Shown: one piece after another, positions 8,583 through 18,608 of the stretch
How positions within the stretch are numbered: position 1 is the first letter of the stretch
Layout: every line of letters begins with the position of its first letter
Source of the DNA: Azoarcus olearius
Lineage (GTDB): Bacteria; Pseudomonadota; Gammaproteobacteria; Burkholderiales; Rhodocyclaceae
NCBI RefSeq assembly: GCF_001682385.1
Contig: NZ_CP016210.1
Span: forward strand, 1,922,001 to 1,986,000
Length of the DNA: 64,000 bases
Direction of reading: 5' to 3'
Position numbers and translations under genes: made by a program
The notes under the pieces: model-generated
Told to the model about the DNA's origin: nothing
The model's input: only the letters and a program-made list of their open reading frames with translations
The model's database searches: none

Positions 8583-10955
8583 ATGAACGCCGTGCGTGCG
8601 TGGTTGGCCCGCGTCCATCGCAACCGCTTTCCGCTGCTGGCGCTGATCGTGTTCGTCGGTTCGCTGGCGGGCGTGATGCTGCTGTCGTCCAGCGTCGGAC
8701 GGATCGCGTCGGCGCTGCCGCTGACCTCGCTGTACAAGGAGCGCGACTTCGCGGCTTTGCTGACCGACGTGCTCGAACTCGAGGCCAAGCTGGAGCTTGC
8801 CGCCGCCGCGCCCACCCCGGAACACCTGCAACGGCTTGCCTTCGGCCTCGACATGGCCTTCCTGCGCCAGCGCGACAACGCCGCCAGCTACGGTGACTCG
8901 CGCTTCGACGGCGTGGGCGAGATCAGCGCGCGGCTGGACGCCGTGCTGGAAGGTATCGACGCCAGCCTGCAGCGCGGCGACACCGCGGCCGCGACGCTCG
9001 TGCGCCATGTCGACGAAGTCGCGGTGCTGCGGAGCGATCTCCAGCGCCTCAACGACGCGGTGTTCCAGCGTTCGATGCAGCAGGCTTCCGCGCAGCGGGC
9101 CGCGCTGGACCGGCTCGGCAGCACCTCGACCGCGATGATCGTGCTGCTCGGCGCCTTCGGCCTCGGCCTGGTGGCGATGCTGCTGCGCCAGCAGGGCAGC
9201 ATCAAGGCGCTCGAAGAGCGCGACCGCGAACTGCGGCGCGGCGAGGCGGTGCAGCGCGAACTGCGCGAACGGCTGGAGAAGATCGCGGACAACGTGCCCG
9301 GGGTGATCTACCAGTTCCGCTGCTGCGCGGACGGGCACATCGAATTCCCGTATGCCAGCCGCGGCCTGCACACCATGTTCGGGATCACGCCCGAGGTCGC
9401 GGCGCGTGACGGTTCGGCGGTGCTGGCGGCAATCCACCCCGACGACCGCGAGGTGGTCGCCGGCGCGATCCGCCGCTCGGCCGAAACCCTGCAGCCCTGG
9501 GTGTGCGAATACCGCATCGAACGCGCGGGCGGCGGCTACCGCTGGATGAGCGTGTTCGCCACCCCGCAGCGCGAACGCGACGGCGCGACGCTGTGGCATG
9601 GCCACTGCCACGACGTCAGCTCCTACAAGGCCGCCGAGGACGAGATCCGCCATCTCGCCTTCTACGATCCGCTGACCGGGCTGCCCAACCGCCGCCTGCT
9701 GATGGACCGCCTGCGCCATGCGCTCGCCACCCATGCGCGCAGCCGCCACCACGGCGCACTGCTGTTCATCGACCTCGACAACTTCAAGACGCTCAACGAC
9801 ACCCAGGGCCACCAGTACGGCGACATGCTGCTGCGCCAGGTGGCGGCGCGGCTGTCCGCCTGCGTGCGTGAGGCCGACACCGTCGCCCGCCTCGGCGGCG
9901 ACGAATTCGTCGTGATGCTTGAAGACCTCGACCGCGACAAGGGCGCGGCAGCGCGCCAGGCCGAATCCGCGGGCGAGAAGATTCTTGCCGCGCTCAACGA
10001 CGCCTACCAGCTCGACGGCCGCGAGGCCCACAGCACGCCCAGCATCGGCATCACGCTGTTCGATGCCGCCGACGCCGAGATCGCCGAACTGCTCAAGCGC
10101 GCCGACCTTGCGATGTACCAGGCCAAGGAAGCCGGCCGTAACACGCTGCGCTTCTTCGATCCGGTGATGCAGGCCACGGTGGATGCGCATTCCGCGCTCG
10201 AATCCGAGCTGCGCCGCAGCCTGCGCCAGGGCAACTTCGCGCTGCTGTTCCAGCCCCAGCTGGACCGCGACGGGCGGATGACCGGCGCCGAGGCGCTGGT
10301 GCGCTGGCATCACCCGGAACAGGGGCTGGTGTCGCCCGCAGCCTTCATTCCGCTGGCCGAACGCACCGGCCTGATCCTGCCGCTGGGACGCTGGGTGCTG
10401 GAGAACGCCTGCGACAAACTGGCGGAGTGGGCGGCCGATCCGGAAACCGCGCATCTGACGCTGGCGGTCAATGTCAGCGTGCGCGAGTTCCGCCACCCGG
10501 GCTTCTGCGACCAGGTCGAGCGTGTCCTGCAGCGCACCGGCGTGGCCCCGGGGCGGCTCAAGCTGGAACTGACCGAGAGCCTGCTGCTGGAAGACGTGGA
10601 GGACGCAATCGAGCGCATGGACCGCCTGAAGCGGCTGGGCGTGGGCTTTTCGCTCGACGACTTCGGCACCGGCTATTCCTCGCTCGCCTACCTCAAGCGC
10701 CTGCCGCTGGACCAGCTCAAGATCGACCGCTCCTTCGTGCGCGACGTGATGACCGATCCCAACGACGCGATCATCGCCCGCACCATTATCGCGCTGGGCC
10801 AGAGCCTGGGGCTGGATGTGCTGGCCGAGGGCGTGGAAACCGCGGAGCAGCACGACTTCCTGCTGCGCCACGGCTGCCAGAGTTTCCAGGGCTATCTGTT
10901 CGGCCGTCCGCATGCCGAACTCGGCCACGCCGGGCGCGGCGCCACGCTGCACTGA
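8583..10955 (+). CDS. membrane PAS-GGDEF-EAL protein (c-di-GMP cyclase/phosphodiesterase)
   Basis: The protein has 790 residues. A membrane helix at about residues 14-36 and a second at about 179-200 enclose a helical periplasmic sensor region of about 140 residues. A PAS/PAC fold follows (about 225-345), then GGDEF with an intact RLGGDEF, then EAL with EALVRWHHP, DDFGTGYSSL, LKIDRSFV and EGVET. Both catalytic domains therefore look competent, allowing synthesis and breakdown of cyclic di-GMP. I chose the ATG at 8583; an upstream in-frame extension overlaps the previous gene and lacks conserved sequence. The adjacent SUOX-like exported protein is a natural periplasmic ligand for the sensor region. 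Confidence 0.93.
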   Translation: MNAVRAWLARVHRNRFPLLALIVFVGSLAGVMLLSSSVGRIASALPLTSLYKERDFAALLTDVLELEAKLELAAAAPTPEHLQRLAFGLDMAFLRQRDNAASYGDSRFDGVGEISARLDAVLEGIDASLQRGDTAAATLVRHVDEVAVLRSDLQRLNDAVFQRSMQQASAQRAALDRLGSTSTAMIVLLGAFGLGLVAMLLRQQGSIKALEERDRELRRGEAVQRELRERLEKIADNVPGVIYQFRCCADGHIEFPYASRGLHTMFGITPEVAARDGSAVLAAIHPDDREVVAGAIRRSAETLQPWVCEYRIERAGGGYRWMSVFATPQRERDGATLWHGHCHDVSSYKAAEDEIRHLAFYDPLTGLPNRRLLMDRLRHALATHARSRHHGALLFIDLDNFKTLNDTQGHQYGDMLLRQVAARLSACVREADTVARLGGDEFVVMLEDLDRDKGAAARQAESAGEKILAALNDAYQLDGREAHSTPSIGITLFDAADAEIAELLKRADLAMYQAKEAGRNTLRFFDPVMQATVDAHSALESELRRSLRQGNFALLFQPQLDRDGRMTGAEALVRWHHPEQGLVSPAAFIPLAERTGLILPLGRWVLENACDKLAEWAADPETAHLTLAVNVSVREFRHPGFCDQVERVLQRTGVAPGRLKLELTESLLLEDVEDAIERMDRLKRLGVGFSLDDFGTGYSSLAYLKRLPLDQLKIDRSFVRDVMTDPNDAIIARTIIALGQSLGLDVLAEGVETAEQHDFLLRHGCQSFQGYLFGRPHAELGHAGRGATLH

Positions 10956-10962
10956 GGCGCGG

Positions 10963-11928
10963 CTACAGCCAGTTGGCTTTCTTGAAGCGCCAGTAGAGGA
11001 AACCGCAGGAACCGCCGATCAGCAGCAGCGCCAGCGGATAGCCGTACTTCCAGTCCAGTTCCGGCATGTGGGAGAAGTTCATGCCCCAGATGCCGGCAAA
11101 GGCGGTCGCCACCGCGAAGATGCCTGCCCAGGCGGCGAGGCGCTTGCTCACCTCGGTCTGGTCGATCGTCACCATCGACAGGTTGACCTGGATTGCGGTC
11201 GCGATGGTCTCGCGCACGCTGTCCAGCGTGGCGTTGAGGCGGGTGAGGTGATCATAGACGTCGCGGAAGTACTCGCGGCTGTTGGCGCACACCGGCGGCA
11301 CGCGGCCGCTGTGCAGCTTGCCGGTCGCTTCCATCAGCGGCGTCACCGCGTGCTTGAGCACCGTGACCTTGCGCTTCAGGCGGTAGAGGCGGCGGATGTT
11401 GGAGCGCGCGGCGCCCTTGGTGAAGATGCGTTCCTCCATCGCCTCCAGGTCGGTCTCCAGCTTTTCGATCAGCGGGAAGTAGCGGTCCACCACCGCATCC
11501 ATCAGCGCGTAGAACACGTAGCCCGAGCCCTTCGCCAGCATCTTCGGTTCGCGCTCGCAGCGCGCGCGCACGCCAAGGAAGTTCTGCTTGCTGCCGTTGC
11601 GTACCGAGAGGATGTAGTTGCGGCCGACGAAGGCGTGCACCTCGCCGACGACGAGCTGGTTGCCTTCCTCCTCGATCAGGTGCATCACGCCGAACACCTC
11701 GTCGTCGTACTCCTCCACCTTGGGGCGCTGATGGCCGTGGTTGGCGTCCTCGACGGCAAGTTCGTGGAGGTTGAACTCCTCCTTCATCTGCGCCATTTCC
11801 TCCGGCGTGGCGTCCTTCAGCGCCACCCACACGAAGCAGTCCGGCTTCTGCAGGTAGTCGGAGATTTCCTCCACGTCCAGCGCCGCGAGCTTGCGGCCGT
11901 GCTGGTAGGCGATGCAGTTGATGAGCAT
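10963..11928 (-). CDS. corA: CorA-family magnesium/cobalt transporter
   Basis: The 321-residue inner-membrane protein has a large cytoplasmic N-terminal domain and two C-terminal helices. The hallmark GMN motif (GIWGMNFSHMPE) ends the first helix, and a basic C-terminal tail (RFKKANWL) follows the second. It forms pentameric divalent-cation channels in the family. It ends 7 bp from the convergent GGDEF-EAL gene and lies 22 bp downstream of mfd on the same strand, so it may be partly co-transcribed from mfd. No M-box-type leader is visible upstream. Confidence 0.95.
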   Translation of the reverse strand: MLINCIAYQHGRKLAALDVEEISDYLQKPDCFVWVALKDATPEEMAQMKEEFNLHELAVEDANHGHQRPKVEEYDDEVFGVMHLIEEEGNQLVVGEVHAFVGRNYILSVRNGSKQNFLGVRARCEREPKMLAKGSGYVFYALMDAVVDRYFPLIEKLETDLEAMEERIFTKGAARSNIRRLYRLKRKVTVLKHAVTPLMEATGKLHSGRVPPVCANSREYFRDVYDHLTRLNATLDSVRETIATAIQVNLSMVTIDQTEVSKRLAAWAGIFAVATAFAGIWGMNFSHMPELDWKYGYPLALLLIGGSCGFLYWRFKKANWL

Positions 11929-11950
11929 GGGCGTCTCCAGCGGGCGAGGG

Positions 11951-14900
11951 CTACAGCTTCACCGCATCCAGCAGTTCGCGCACCGCCTTCACGCGCTGGC
12001 GCAGGTCGGGCAGGTTGGCGCGGCGGATGAGCTTGTCGGGGCCGGCCATCTTGGTGCTTTTGTCCTTCTGGATCAGGAAGATGACCTTGGCCGGGTCGAT
12101 CGGCGGATTGGGCCCGAACTGCACGCTGATCTGCGCCTCGGAGGCGTCCAGCTTCTGCACGCCGCGGCTTTGCACCAGCAGCCGCAGGCGATGGGTTTCG
12201 ATCAGCGCGACGGTTTGCGGCGGCAGTTCACCGAAGCGGTCGATCAGCTCTTCCTGCAGCGCGCGCAGGTCGTCCTCGGATTCGCAGTTGGCGAGGCGCT
12301 TGTACAGCGTCAGCCGTTCCTGCACGTCGGGGCAGTAGTCGGTGGGCAGCAGCGCCGGGGTGTGCAGGTTGATCTCGGAGACGACCTCCAGCGGCTGCGA
12401 CAGGTCCGGCTCCTTGCCGGCCTGCAGGTCCTTGACCGCGCGCTTGAGCATTTCGGTGTAGAGGCTGAAACCGACCTGCTGGATCTCGCCCGACTGGTTC
12501 TCGCCCAGCACCTCGCCGGCGCCGCGGATCTCCAGGTCGTGCATCGCCAGGTAGAAGCCGGAGCCCAGCTCTTCCATCATCGAGATCGCTTCCAGCCGCT
12601 TCTGCGCCTGCGCGGTGGGCTTGGCGTGGGCGTCCGTCAGCAGGTAAGCGTAGGCCTGGTGGTGCGACCGCCCGACGCGGCCGCGCAGCTGGTGCAGCTG
12701 GGCCAGCCCGAAGCGGTCGGCGCGGTTGATGACGATGGTGTTGGCGGTGGGGATGTTGATGCCGGTTTCGATGATGGTGGTGCACAGCAGCAGGTTGGCG
12801 CGCTGCTGGGTGAAGTCGCGCATCACGCGTTCCAGCTCGCGCTCCGGCAGCTGGCCGTGGCCGACGACGATGCGCGCTTCCGGCAGCAGCTCCGCCAGCT
12901 CGTTGCGCACGTTCTCGATGGTGTCGACCTCGTTGTGGAGGAAATACACCTGGCCGCCGCGCTTGAATTCGCGCAGCACCGCCTCGCGCACGATGCCCTT
13001 GCTCCAGCGCTGCACGAAGGTCTTGATCGCGAGGCGCTTCTGCGGCGCGGTGGCGATCACGGAGAACTCGCGCAGCCCCTCCATCGCCAGCCCCAGCGTG
13101 CGCGGGATCGGCGTGGCGGTCAGCGTCAGGATGTCGACCTCGCTGCGCAGCTGCTTCAAGGCTTCCTTCTGGCGCACCCCGAAACGGTGTTCCTCGTCGA
13201 TGATCACCAGCCCGAGGCGCTTGAACAGCACGTCCTTCTGCAGCAGGCGGTGGGTACCGATGATGATGTCCACCTTGCCTTCGCCCAGCTGCTTGAGCGC
13301 TTCGGCCTGTTCCTTGGCGGACTTGAAGCGCGACAGCTCGGCGATCTTGATCGGCCAGTCGGCGAAGCGGTCGGCGAAGGTCTGGTAGTGCTGTTCGGCC
13401 AGCAGCGTGGTCGGGCACAGCACCACCACCTGCTTGCCGTCGGCCACCGCGATGAAGGCAGCCCGCAGCGCGACTTCGGTCTTGCCGAAGCCGACGTCGC
13501 CGCACACCAGGCGGTCCATCGGCCGGCCGGACTTCATGTCGCCCACCACCGCGTCGATCGCGGCCTGCTGGTCGGGCGTGGTCTCGAAGCCGAAGGCCTC
13601 GGCGAAGGCTTCGAGGTCGTGCTGCTTGAAATCGAAACGGTGGCCGGGGCGGGCGGCGCGCTGGGCGTAGAGCGCCAGCAGTTCGGCGGCGGTGTCGCGC
13701 ACCTGCATCGCCGCCTTCTTCTTGGCCTTTTCCCACTGGCCGGAGCCGAGGCGGTGCAGATCGACCGCCTCCGGGTCGGCACCGGCGTAGCGGGTGATCA
13801 CATGCAGCTGCGACACCGGCACGTAGAGCTTGTCGCCCCCGTTGTATTCCAGGTGCAGGAACTCGGTGTCGCCCTCGCCGAGGTTCATGTGGATGAGGCC
13901 GAGGTAGCGGCCGATGCCGTGCGACACATGGACCACCGGATCGCCCAGCTTGAGTTCGGAGAGGTCGCGCAGCCAGCCCTCCATCGTCGCCGCCTTCTTC
14001 GACTCGCGGCGGGCGCGGCTGCGGGCGGTGGTGGCGTACAGCTCGGCCTCGGTGACCACCGCGATCTTCGCGTCGGGCAGCAGGAAGCCGGCGGCAAGCG
14101 GCGCGACCCCGAGCGCGAGCGGCGCGTCGGTATCGAGGAAACCGGCGAAATCGGCGCTCGCCGCGGGTTTGAGGCCGTATTCGGCGAGAAACTCGGCCAT
14201 CGTCTCGCGCCGGCCCGGCGAATCGGCCAGCAGCAGGATGCGGCCGCCGTCGCGGCCCCACTCACCCGCCTGGAAGGCCTTGAACTTGTGGAGCGGATCG
14301 GTCGCCTTGCGCTCCACCGCCAGCTCCGGCAGCGGCAGGGCCGCATCGGCGAGCTTGCTGTCGGCTCCGATCGCGATCCGCGGCCGGTCCTTCAACGCGA
14401 GGAAGAAGGCTTCCTCGCTCAGGAAGAGCTGCTCGGGCGGCATCACCGGGCGGCTGCGGTCGCCCTTCAGCAGGTCGTAGCGCGAGCGCGTGTCGCGCCA
14501 GAACTCGGCGATCGCCCCGGGCACGTCGCGATGCAGCAGCACCGGAACATGGGTGGGCAGGTAGTCGAACAGCGTGGCCGTCTCGTCGAAGAACAGCGGC
14601 AGGTAATACTCGATGCCGGCCGGCGCGATGCCGTTGGAGACGTCCTTGTAGACCGCCGCGCGGGTGGGGTCGCCCTCGAAGCTTTCGCGGAAGCGGCTGC
14701 GGAAATGGGTGCGGCCCTTGTCATCGAGCGGAAACTCGCGCGCCGGCAGCAGGCGGATTTCCTTGGTCGGATACACCGTGCGCTGCGAGTCGGGATCGAA
14801 GGTCTTGATGCTCTCGACTTCGTCGTCGAAGAGGTCGATGCGGTAGGGCAGCGCCGAGCCCATGGGGTAGAGATCGACCAGCCCGCCGCGCACCGAGAAT

Positions 14901-15403
14901 TCGCCCGGGCTGACCACCTGGGTGACGTGGGCGTAGCCGGCCAGCGCCATCTGCTTGCGCAGGGCTTCCACGTCGAGCCTGTCGCCCTGCTTCATGAAAA
15001 AGGTGTAGGCCGCCAGGTAGGCCGGCGGCGCCAGGCGGTAGAGGGCGGTGGGGGCGGGCACCAGCACCACGTCCACCTCGCCGCGGCTGACCGCGTACAG
15101 CGTGGATAGGCGTTCGGAGATCAGGTCCTGGTGCGGCGAGAAGCTGTCGTAGGGCAGGGTTTCCCAATCGGGCAGCAGGTGGCTGCGCAGGTCCGGCGCC
15201 ACCCAGGCGAGTTCGTCCTGCAGGCGCTGGGCGTCGATCGGGTTGGCGGTGATCACCGCGATCATCCGGCCCTGGCCCGCGAGCTGGGCGATTGCGAGCG
15301 CGTCGGCCGAGCCGGCCAGGGCGGGCAGGTCGAGCCGGGCTCCGGGTTTCGGAAAGGCAAGGCGGGCGATGGCGGGCAGCAGGGAATCGAACGAACGGGG
15401 CAT
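11951..15403 (-). CDS. mfd: transcription-repair coupling factor
   Basis: Mfd displaces RNA polymerase stalled at DNA damage and recruits UvrA. The 1150-residue protein is full length: an N-terminal UvrB-like region (SFSPHQDLISERLSTLY), an RNA-polymerase-interaction domain (VVHVSHGIGRYLGL), then RecG-like translocase motifs including GDVGFGKTEVALRAAF (Walker A), DEEHRFG (motif II), TATPIPRTL (III) and a C-terminal TRCF domain. I start at the ATG at 15403; a TTG two codons upstream also exists. The long open frame on the opposite strand (11912-15109) is a composition shadow. Confidence 0.97.
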   Translation of the reverse strand: MPRSFDSLLPAIARLAFPKPGARLDLPALAGSADALAIAQLAGQGRMIAVITANPIDAQRLQDELAWVAPDLRSHLLPDWETLPYDSFSPHQDLISERLSTLYAVSRGEVDVVLVPAPTALYRLAPPAYLAAYTFFMKQGDRLDVEALRKQMALAGYAHVTQVVSPGEFSVRGGLVDLYPMGSALPYRIDLFDDEVESIKTFDPDSQRTVYPTKEIRLLPAREFPLDDKGRTHFRSRFRESFEGDPTRAAVYKDVSNGIAPAGIEYYLPLFFDETATLFDYLPTHVPVLLHRDVPGAIAEFWRDTRSRYDLLKGDRSRPVMPPEQLFLSEEAFFLALKDRPRIAIGADSKLADAALPLPELAVERKATDPLHKFKAFQAGEWGRDGGRILLLADSPGRRETMAEFLAEYGLKPAASADFAGFLDTDAPLALGVAPLAAGFLLPDAKIAVVTEAELYATTARSRARRESKKAATMEGWLRDLSELKLGDPVVHVSHGIGRYLGLIHMNLGEGDTEFLHLEYNGGDKLYVPVSQLHVITRYAGADPEAVDLHRLGSGQWEKAKKKAAMQVRDTAAELLALYAQRAARPGHRFDFKQHDLEAFAEAFGFETTPDQQAAIDAVVGDMKSGRPMDRLVCGDVGFGKTEVALRAAFIAVADGKQVVVLCPTTLLAEQHYQTFADRFADWPIKIAELSRFKSAKEQAEALKQLGEGKVDIIIGTHRLLQKDVLFKRLGLVIIDEEHRFGVRQKEALKQLRSEVDILTLTATPIPRTLGLAMEGLREFSVIATAPQKRLAIKTFVQRWSKGIVREAVLREFKRGGQVYFLHNEVDTIENVRNELAELLPEARIVVGHGQLPERELERVMRDFTQQRANLLLCTTIIETGINIPTANTIVINRADRFGLAQLHQLRGRVGRSHHQAYAYLLTDAHAKPTAQAQKRLEAISMMEELGSGFYLAMHDLEIRGAGEVLGENQSGEIQQVGFSLYTEMLKRAVKDLQAGKEPDLSQPLEVVSEINLHTPALLPTDYCPDVQERLTLYKRLANCESEDDLRALQEELIDRFGELPPQTVALIETHRLRLLVQSRGVQKLDASEAQISVQFGPNPPIDPAKVIFLIQKDKSTKMAGPDKLIRRANLPDLRQRVKAVRELLDAVKL

Positions 15404-15511
15404 GGGCAAAACGGACAGTGAACGGAAGTGCCGGCAGTGCGGGGAAATCCGGCTGCCGGCGTGATAGGAAGAAGGGATTATAGGCGAGGGGGGCGGCGAT
15501 CCGCCCGGCGC

Positions 15512-16165
15512 TCAGGCGTAAGCGTTGATCTGCTGCCCGCCGGTATCCGGTCGCGTGCCGGCGATCAGGCGTTCGAGCGCGGCGCGGTGGTCTCGTCCCG
15601 GGCCGGGGTCAGCCGCCTCGCGCCCGCTCCCCGGCGCGGTCTTGTCGGCACCGGCCCGTTCGGCCTGCTGCAGTTCGGCGCGCGCTTCGGCGGCCATTTG
15701 CGCTGCCTCTGCGGCCACCCGGCGGTCTTGCGCCGAGGGTTCGGCGGGGGCGAGGGCCGCGGCGCGGATCTGTTCGGCCTTGCGCAGGGTTTCCTCGGGG
15801 CTGCGGCCCGCCGAGGTGTCGATGCTGACTTCGCCACCGACCGCGTAGCGCTTGCCGTCCGGTCCGGTTTCATAGCTGAAGCTGGCGCCGCCCATCGCCA
15901 GCCCGCCGCTGGCGGCGAGATGGGCGGCCTCGTGGGCGCGCACTTCGTCGTCGCGCTGCTGCAGGGCCTGCAGCACGCGTTGCTCGGCTTCGCTGAGGCG
16001 GTTGTAGCCGGCAGCTGCGCCCGGCGCAGCAGCTTGCTGCGCGCCGCCGTCCTCGGCGGGGGCGGCGTCGCCGCCCGGTTCTTTTGCGGAACGCTGTTCC
16101 GGCGCCGCCGGGCGGATGGGGTAATAGGGGAGGGCACCGCTGGCCCCGGCCACTGCGCCGATCAT
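15512..16165 (-). CDS. SprA-related putative metalloprotease
   Basis: The 217-residue protein has a low-complexity Ala/Pro/Gly N-terminus (about 1-55). A conserved core follows: QQRDDEVRAHEAAHLAASGG with an HEAAH zinc-ligand motif, then SYETGPDGKRYAVGGEVSID, typical of the SprA-related family. A charged Ala/Glu-rich helical tail ends it. Proteolysis has not been shown for most members. It lies 75 bp downstream of the degenerate hydrolase gene and may be the end of the minus-strand run that includes the CO-response genes. Confidence 0.8.
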   Translation of the reverse strand: MIGAVAGASGALPYYPIRPAAPEQRSAKEPGGDAAPAEDGGAQQAAAPGAAAGYNRLSEAEQRVLQALQQRDDEVRAHEAAHLAASGGLAMGGASFSYETGPDGKRYAVGGEVSIDTSAGRSPEETLRKAEQIRAAALAPAEPSAQDRRVAAEAAQMAAEARAELQQAERAGADKTAPGSGREAADPGPGRDHRAALERLIAGTRPDTGGQQINAYA

Positions 16166-16241
16166 GAACGTAGGGCTGGCCGGCGGCGGCCGGCGCGTTC
16201 AGTGCTGTGGGCCAACGGCGGCACGGCGGTCTTCCGCGGGG

Positions 16242-16988
16242 TCAGGCCACGCCGTCGGCGAGCGGGGGAACCAGCGGCGCGTTGTCCGCCGCGGACGGGT
16301 GGGCCGCGGCCGGCAGCTTCTGCGCCAGCCATTCGGCGGTCAGTCGTGCCGCCGAGGCCACGACGGCCTCACCGGCATGGTGCAGCTCGTCACCCTCCAC
16401 GCGCTGCCAGTCGCGGCTGCTGCCGAGCAGTTCGTAGGCCTGTTGCAGCATCGCGTGGTGGGGATCGCTGCGGCCGACGATGAAACGGGTGGGAACGCGC
16501 AGTGCGCGCAACTGGCCTGCGCCGGCGAGGTCGGCGCGGCCGCCCAGGCAGACGATGGCGGCAAAGCGTTCCGGCGACTTGACCGCCGCGCGGATCGCCG
16601 CCGCGCACGCGGTGTCGTTGGCCACCAGCCCGACCGGCAGCGCCGCGAGCGGCGGCTGGTGGCCGATCCATTCCGAGGCGGCGAGCAGGCGCTGGCCAAG
16701 CAGTGCGGTGTTGTAGCGGACGTCGGGATCGCGCACCTGCTCGTAAGGGCTCAGCAGCTTCAGCGTCAAGGTGGCGAAGCCGCTCTCCTGCAGACTGTGG
16801 GCGACCGCTTCGTCCTGGCGCCGCTGCGCTTCGGCACCGCCGGGTTCGAGCACGACCGCCAGCCCGCGCACGTCGGGCGCGTGGGACAGCAGCCCTTCCA
16901 GCCAGACGGTGTCGGCGGAGATGGCGATCGGGGTGTGGCGTAGCTTCACGGTGGGCGGGGCAGCGGAATGGTGAGTCGAGCATCGCAT
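16242..16988 (-). CDS. alpha/beta-hydrolase-like protein lacking the serine nucleophile
   Basis: The 248-residue protein follows the dienelactone-hydrolase-type fold often found alone or fused to phosphoribosyltransferases: RGLAVVLEPGG, FATLTLKLLSPYEQ, PPLAALPVGL, LGGRADLAG, VPTRFIVGRSDP. The nucleophile elbow, usually GASTG, reads ANDTA here, with Asp125 in place of Ser. The usual HGSGSSR oxyanion stretch is EPGGAEA, and the terminal catalytic His context is altered. It is probably not a classical hydrolase. The ATG at 16988 is the longest start; a GTG 13 codons in is possible. It lies 30 bp downstream of the radical SAM gene. Confidence 0.75.
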   Translation of the reverse strand: MRCSTHHSAAPPTVKLRHTPIAISADTVWLEGLLSHAPDVRGLAVVLEPGGAEAQRRQDEAVAHSLQESGFATLTLKLLSPYEQVRDPDVRYNTALLGQRLLAASEWIGHQPPLAALPVGLVANDTACAAAIRAAVKSPERFAAIVCLGGRADLAGAGQLRALRVPTRFIVGRSDPHHAMLQQAYELLGSSRDWQRVEGDELHHAGEAVVASAARLTAEWLAQKLPAAAHPSAADNAPLVPPLADGVA

Positions 16989-17018
16989 AGCGCCCGGGCC
17001 GCGACAAGGCAGAAATGC

Positions 17019-18092
<1,074 letters not shown>

Positions 18093-18173
18093 CGGGACTC
18101 CGGCGCGGGCCTTACCGGAGTAGGACAGGGTGGGCGCCGCGCGGTTTCCGCCACGACCCCGCCGATGCGGGAT

Positions 18174-18515
18174 TCAGCAGCACTCTTCCTCGATTTTCTG
18201 CAGCAGCGCGAGTGCGTCGTCGTCCTCGTAGGTTTCGAACAGCTCGCGGATCATGTTGATGTAGCTGTGGACCAGGAAGAGTTCGTCGCAGCGTTCGCTG
18301 CTGCGGCCTTCCAGCTTGTCGCGGAACTTGTCCCAGAAGGCGTTGCCCTTCGTCGGGTCGTCGATGTGGCGGCGGATGTGCTGCATCAGGATGCGAGCAT
18401 TGCCGTCGCAGTCGATGCCGCAGAAGGAGACATAGCGGTCGGGCTTGTCGAGCGCTTCGGCGAAGGGATTGTTGAGCGGGCGGGCGAGCTGGTCGCGCGG
18501 GTCGGGAGCGTTCAT
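18174..18515 (-). CDS. cowN: N2-fixation sustaining protein CowN
   Basis: CowN lets nitrogenase work in the presence of carbon monoxide. The 113-residue protein carries the family core: RYVSFCGIDCDGNA, HIRRHIDDPTKGNAFW, ELFLVHSYINMIRELFE and a C-terminal EEECC. I place the start at the ATG at 18515 rather than the longer ATG at 18554. The upstream CooA-type box and -10 predict transcription from about 18546, inside the longer form. The gene lies directly downstream of a CooA-like CO sensor. No nitrogenase gene is in the window. Confidence 0.9.
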   Translation of the reverse strand: MNAPDPRDQLARPLNNPFAEALDKPDRYVSFCGIDCDGNARILMQHIRRHIDDPTKGNAFWDKFRDKLEGRSSERCDELFLVHSYINMIRELFETYEDDDALALLQKIEEECC

Positions 18516-18552
18516 GGCGGGTCGCGGCGCAAAAGGGTGGATGACGGACGGC

Positions 18553-18558
18553 ATTGTC
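18553..18558 (-). promoter_or_regulatory. candidate -10 of the cowN promoter
   Basis: On the minus strand this reads GACAAT. A start seven bases downstream would be at 18546, which places the centre of the CooA-like palindrome at -41.5, the classic class II activator position. The hexamer is a weak match alone; its support is positional. Confidence 0.4.
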
Positions 18559-18579
18559 CGGATGCCCTGGGCGCGCGTC

Positions 18580-18595
18580 TGTCAGCCAGACGACA
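18580..18595 (-). promoter_or_regulatory. CooA-type operator upstream of cowN
   Basis: The sequence TGTCA-N6-CGACA (arms 18580-18584 and 18591-18595) matches the two-fold site I recall for Rhodospirillum rubrum CooA. It lies between the CooA-like gene and cowN, 65 bp before the cowN ATG. The recognition helix of the neighbouring regulator (SRQT) matches that of CooA, which supports the pairing. Confidence 0.7.
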
Positions 18596-18608
18596 AAACG
18601 CGCCGCGT

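Noticed and set aside
11912-15109. 1065-codon open frame on the plus strand
   Set aside because: It is exactly antisense to mfd, whose motifs are complete. Its translation is repetitive His/Gln/Arg/Val-rich, typical of GC-rich shadows. The same applies to 26128-29448, 2500-4605, 20773-22575 and 54439-55680.
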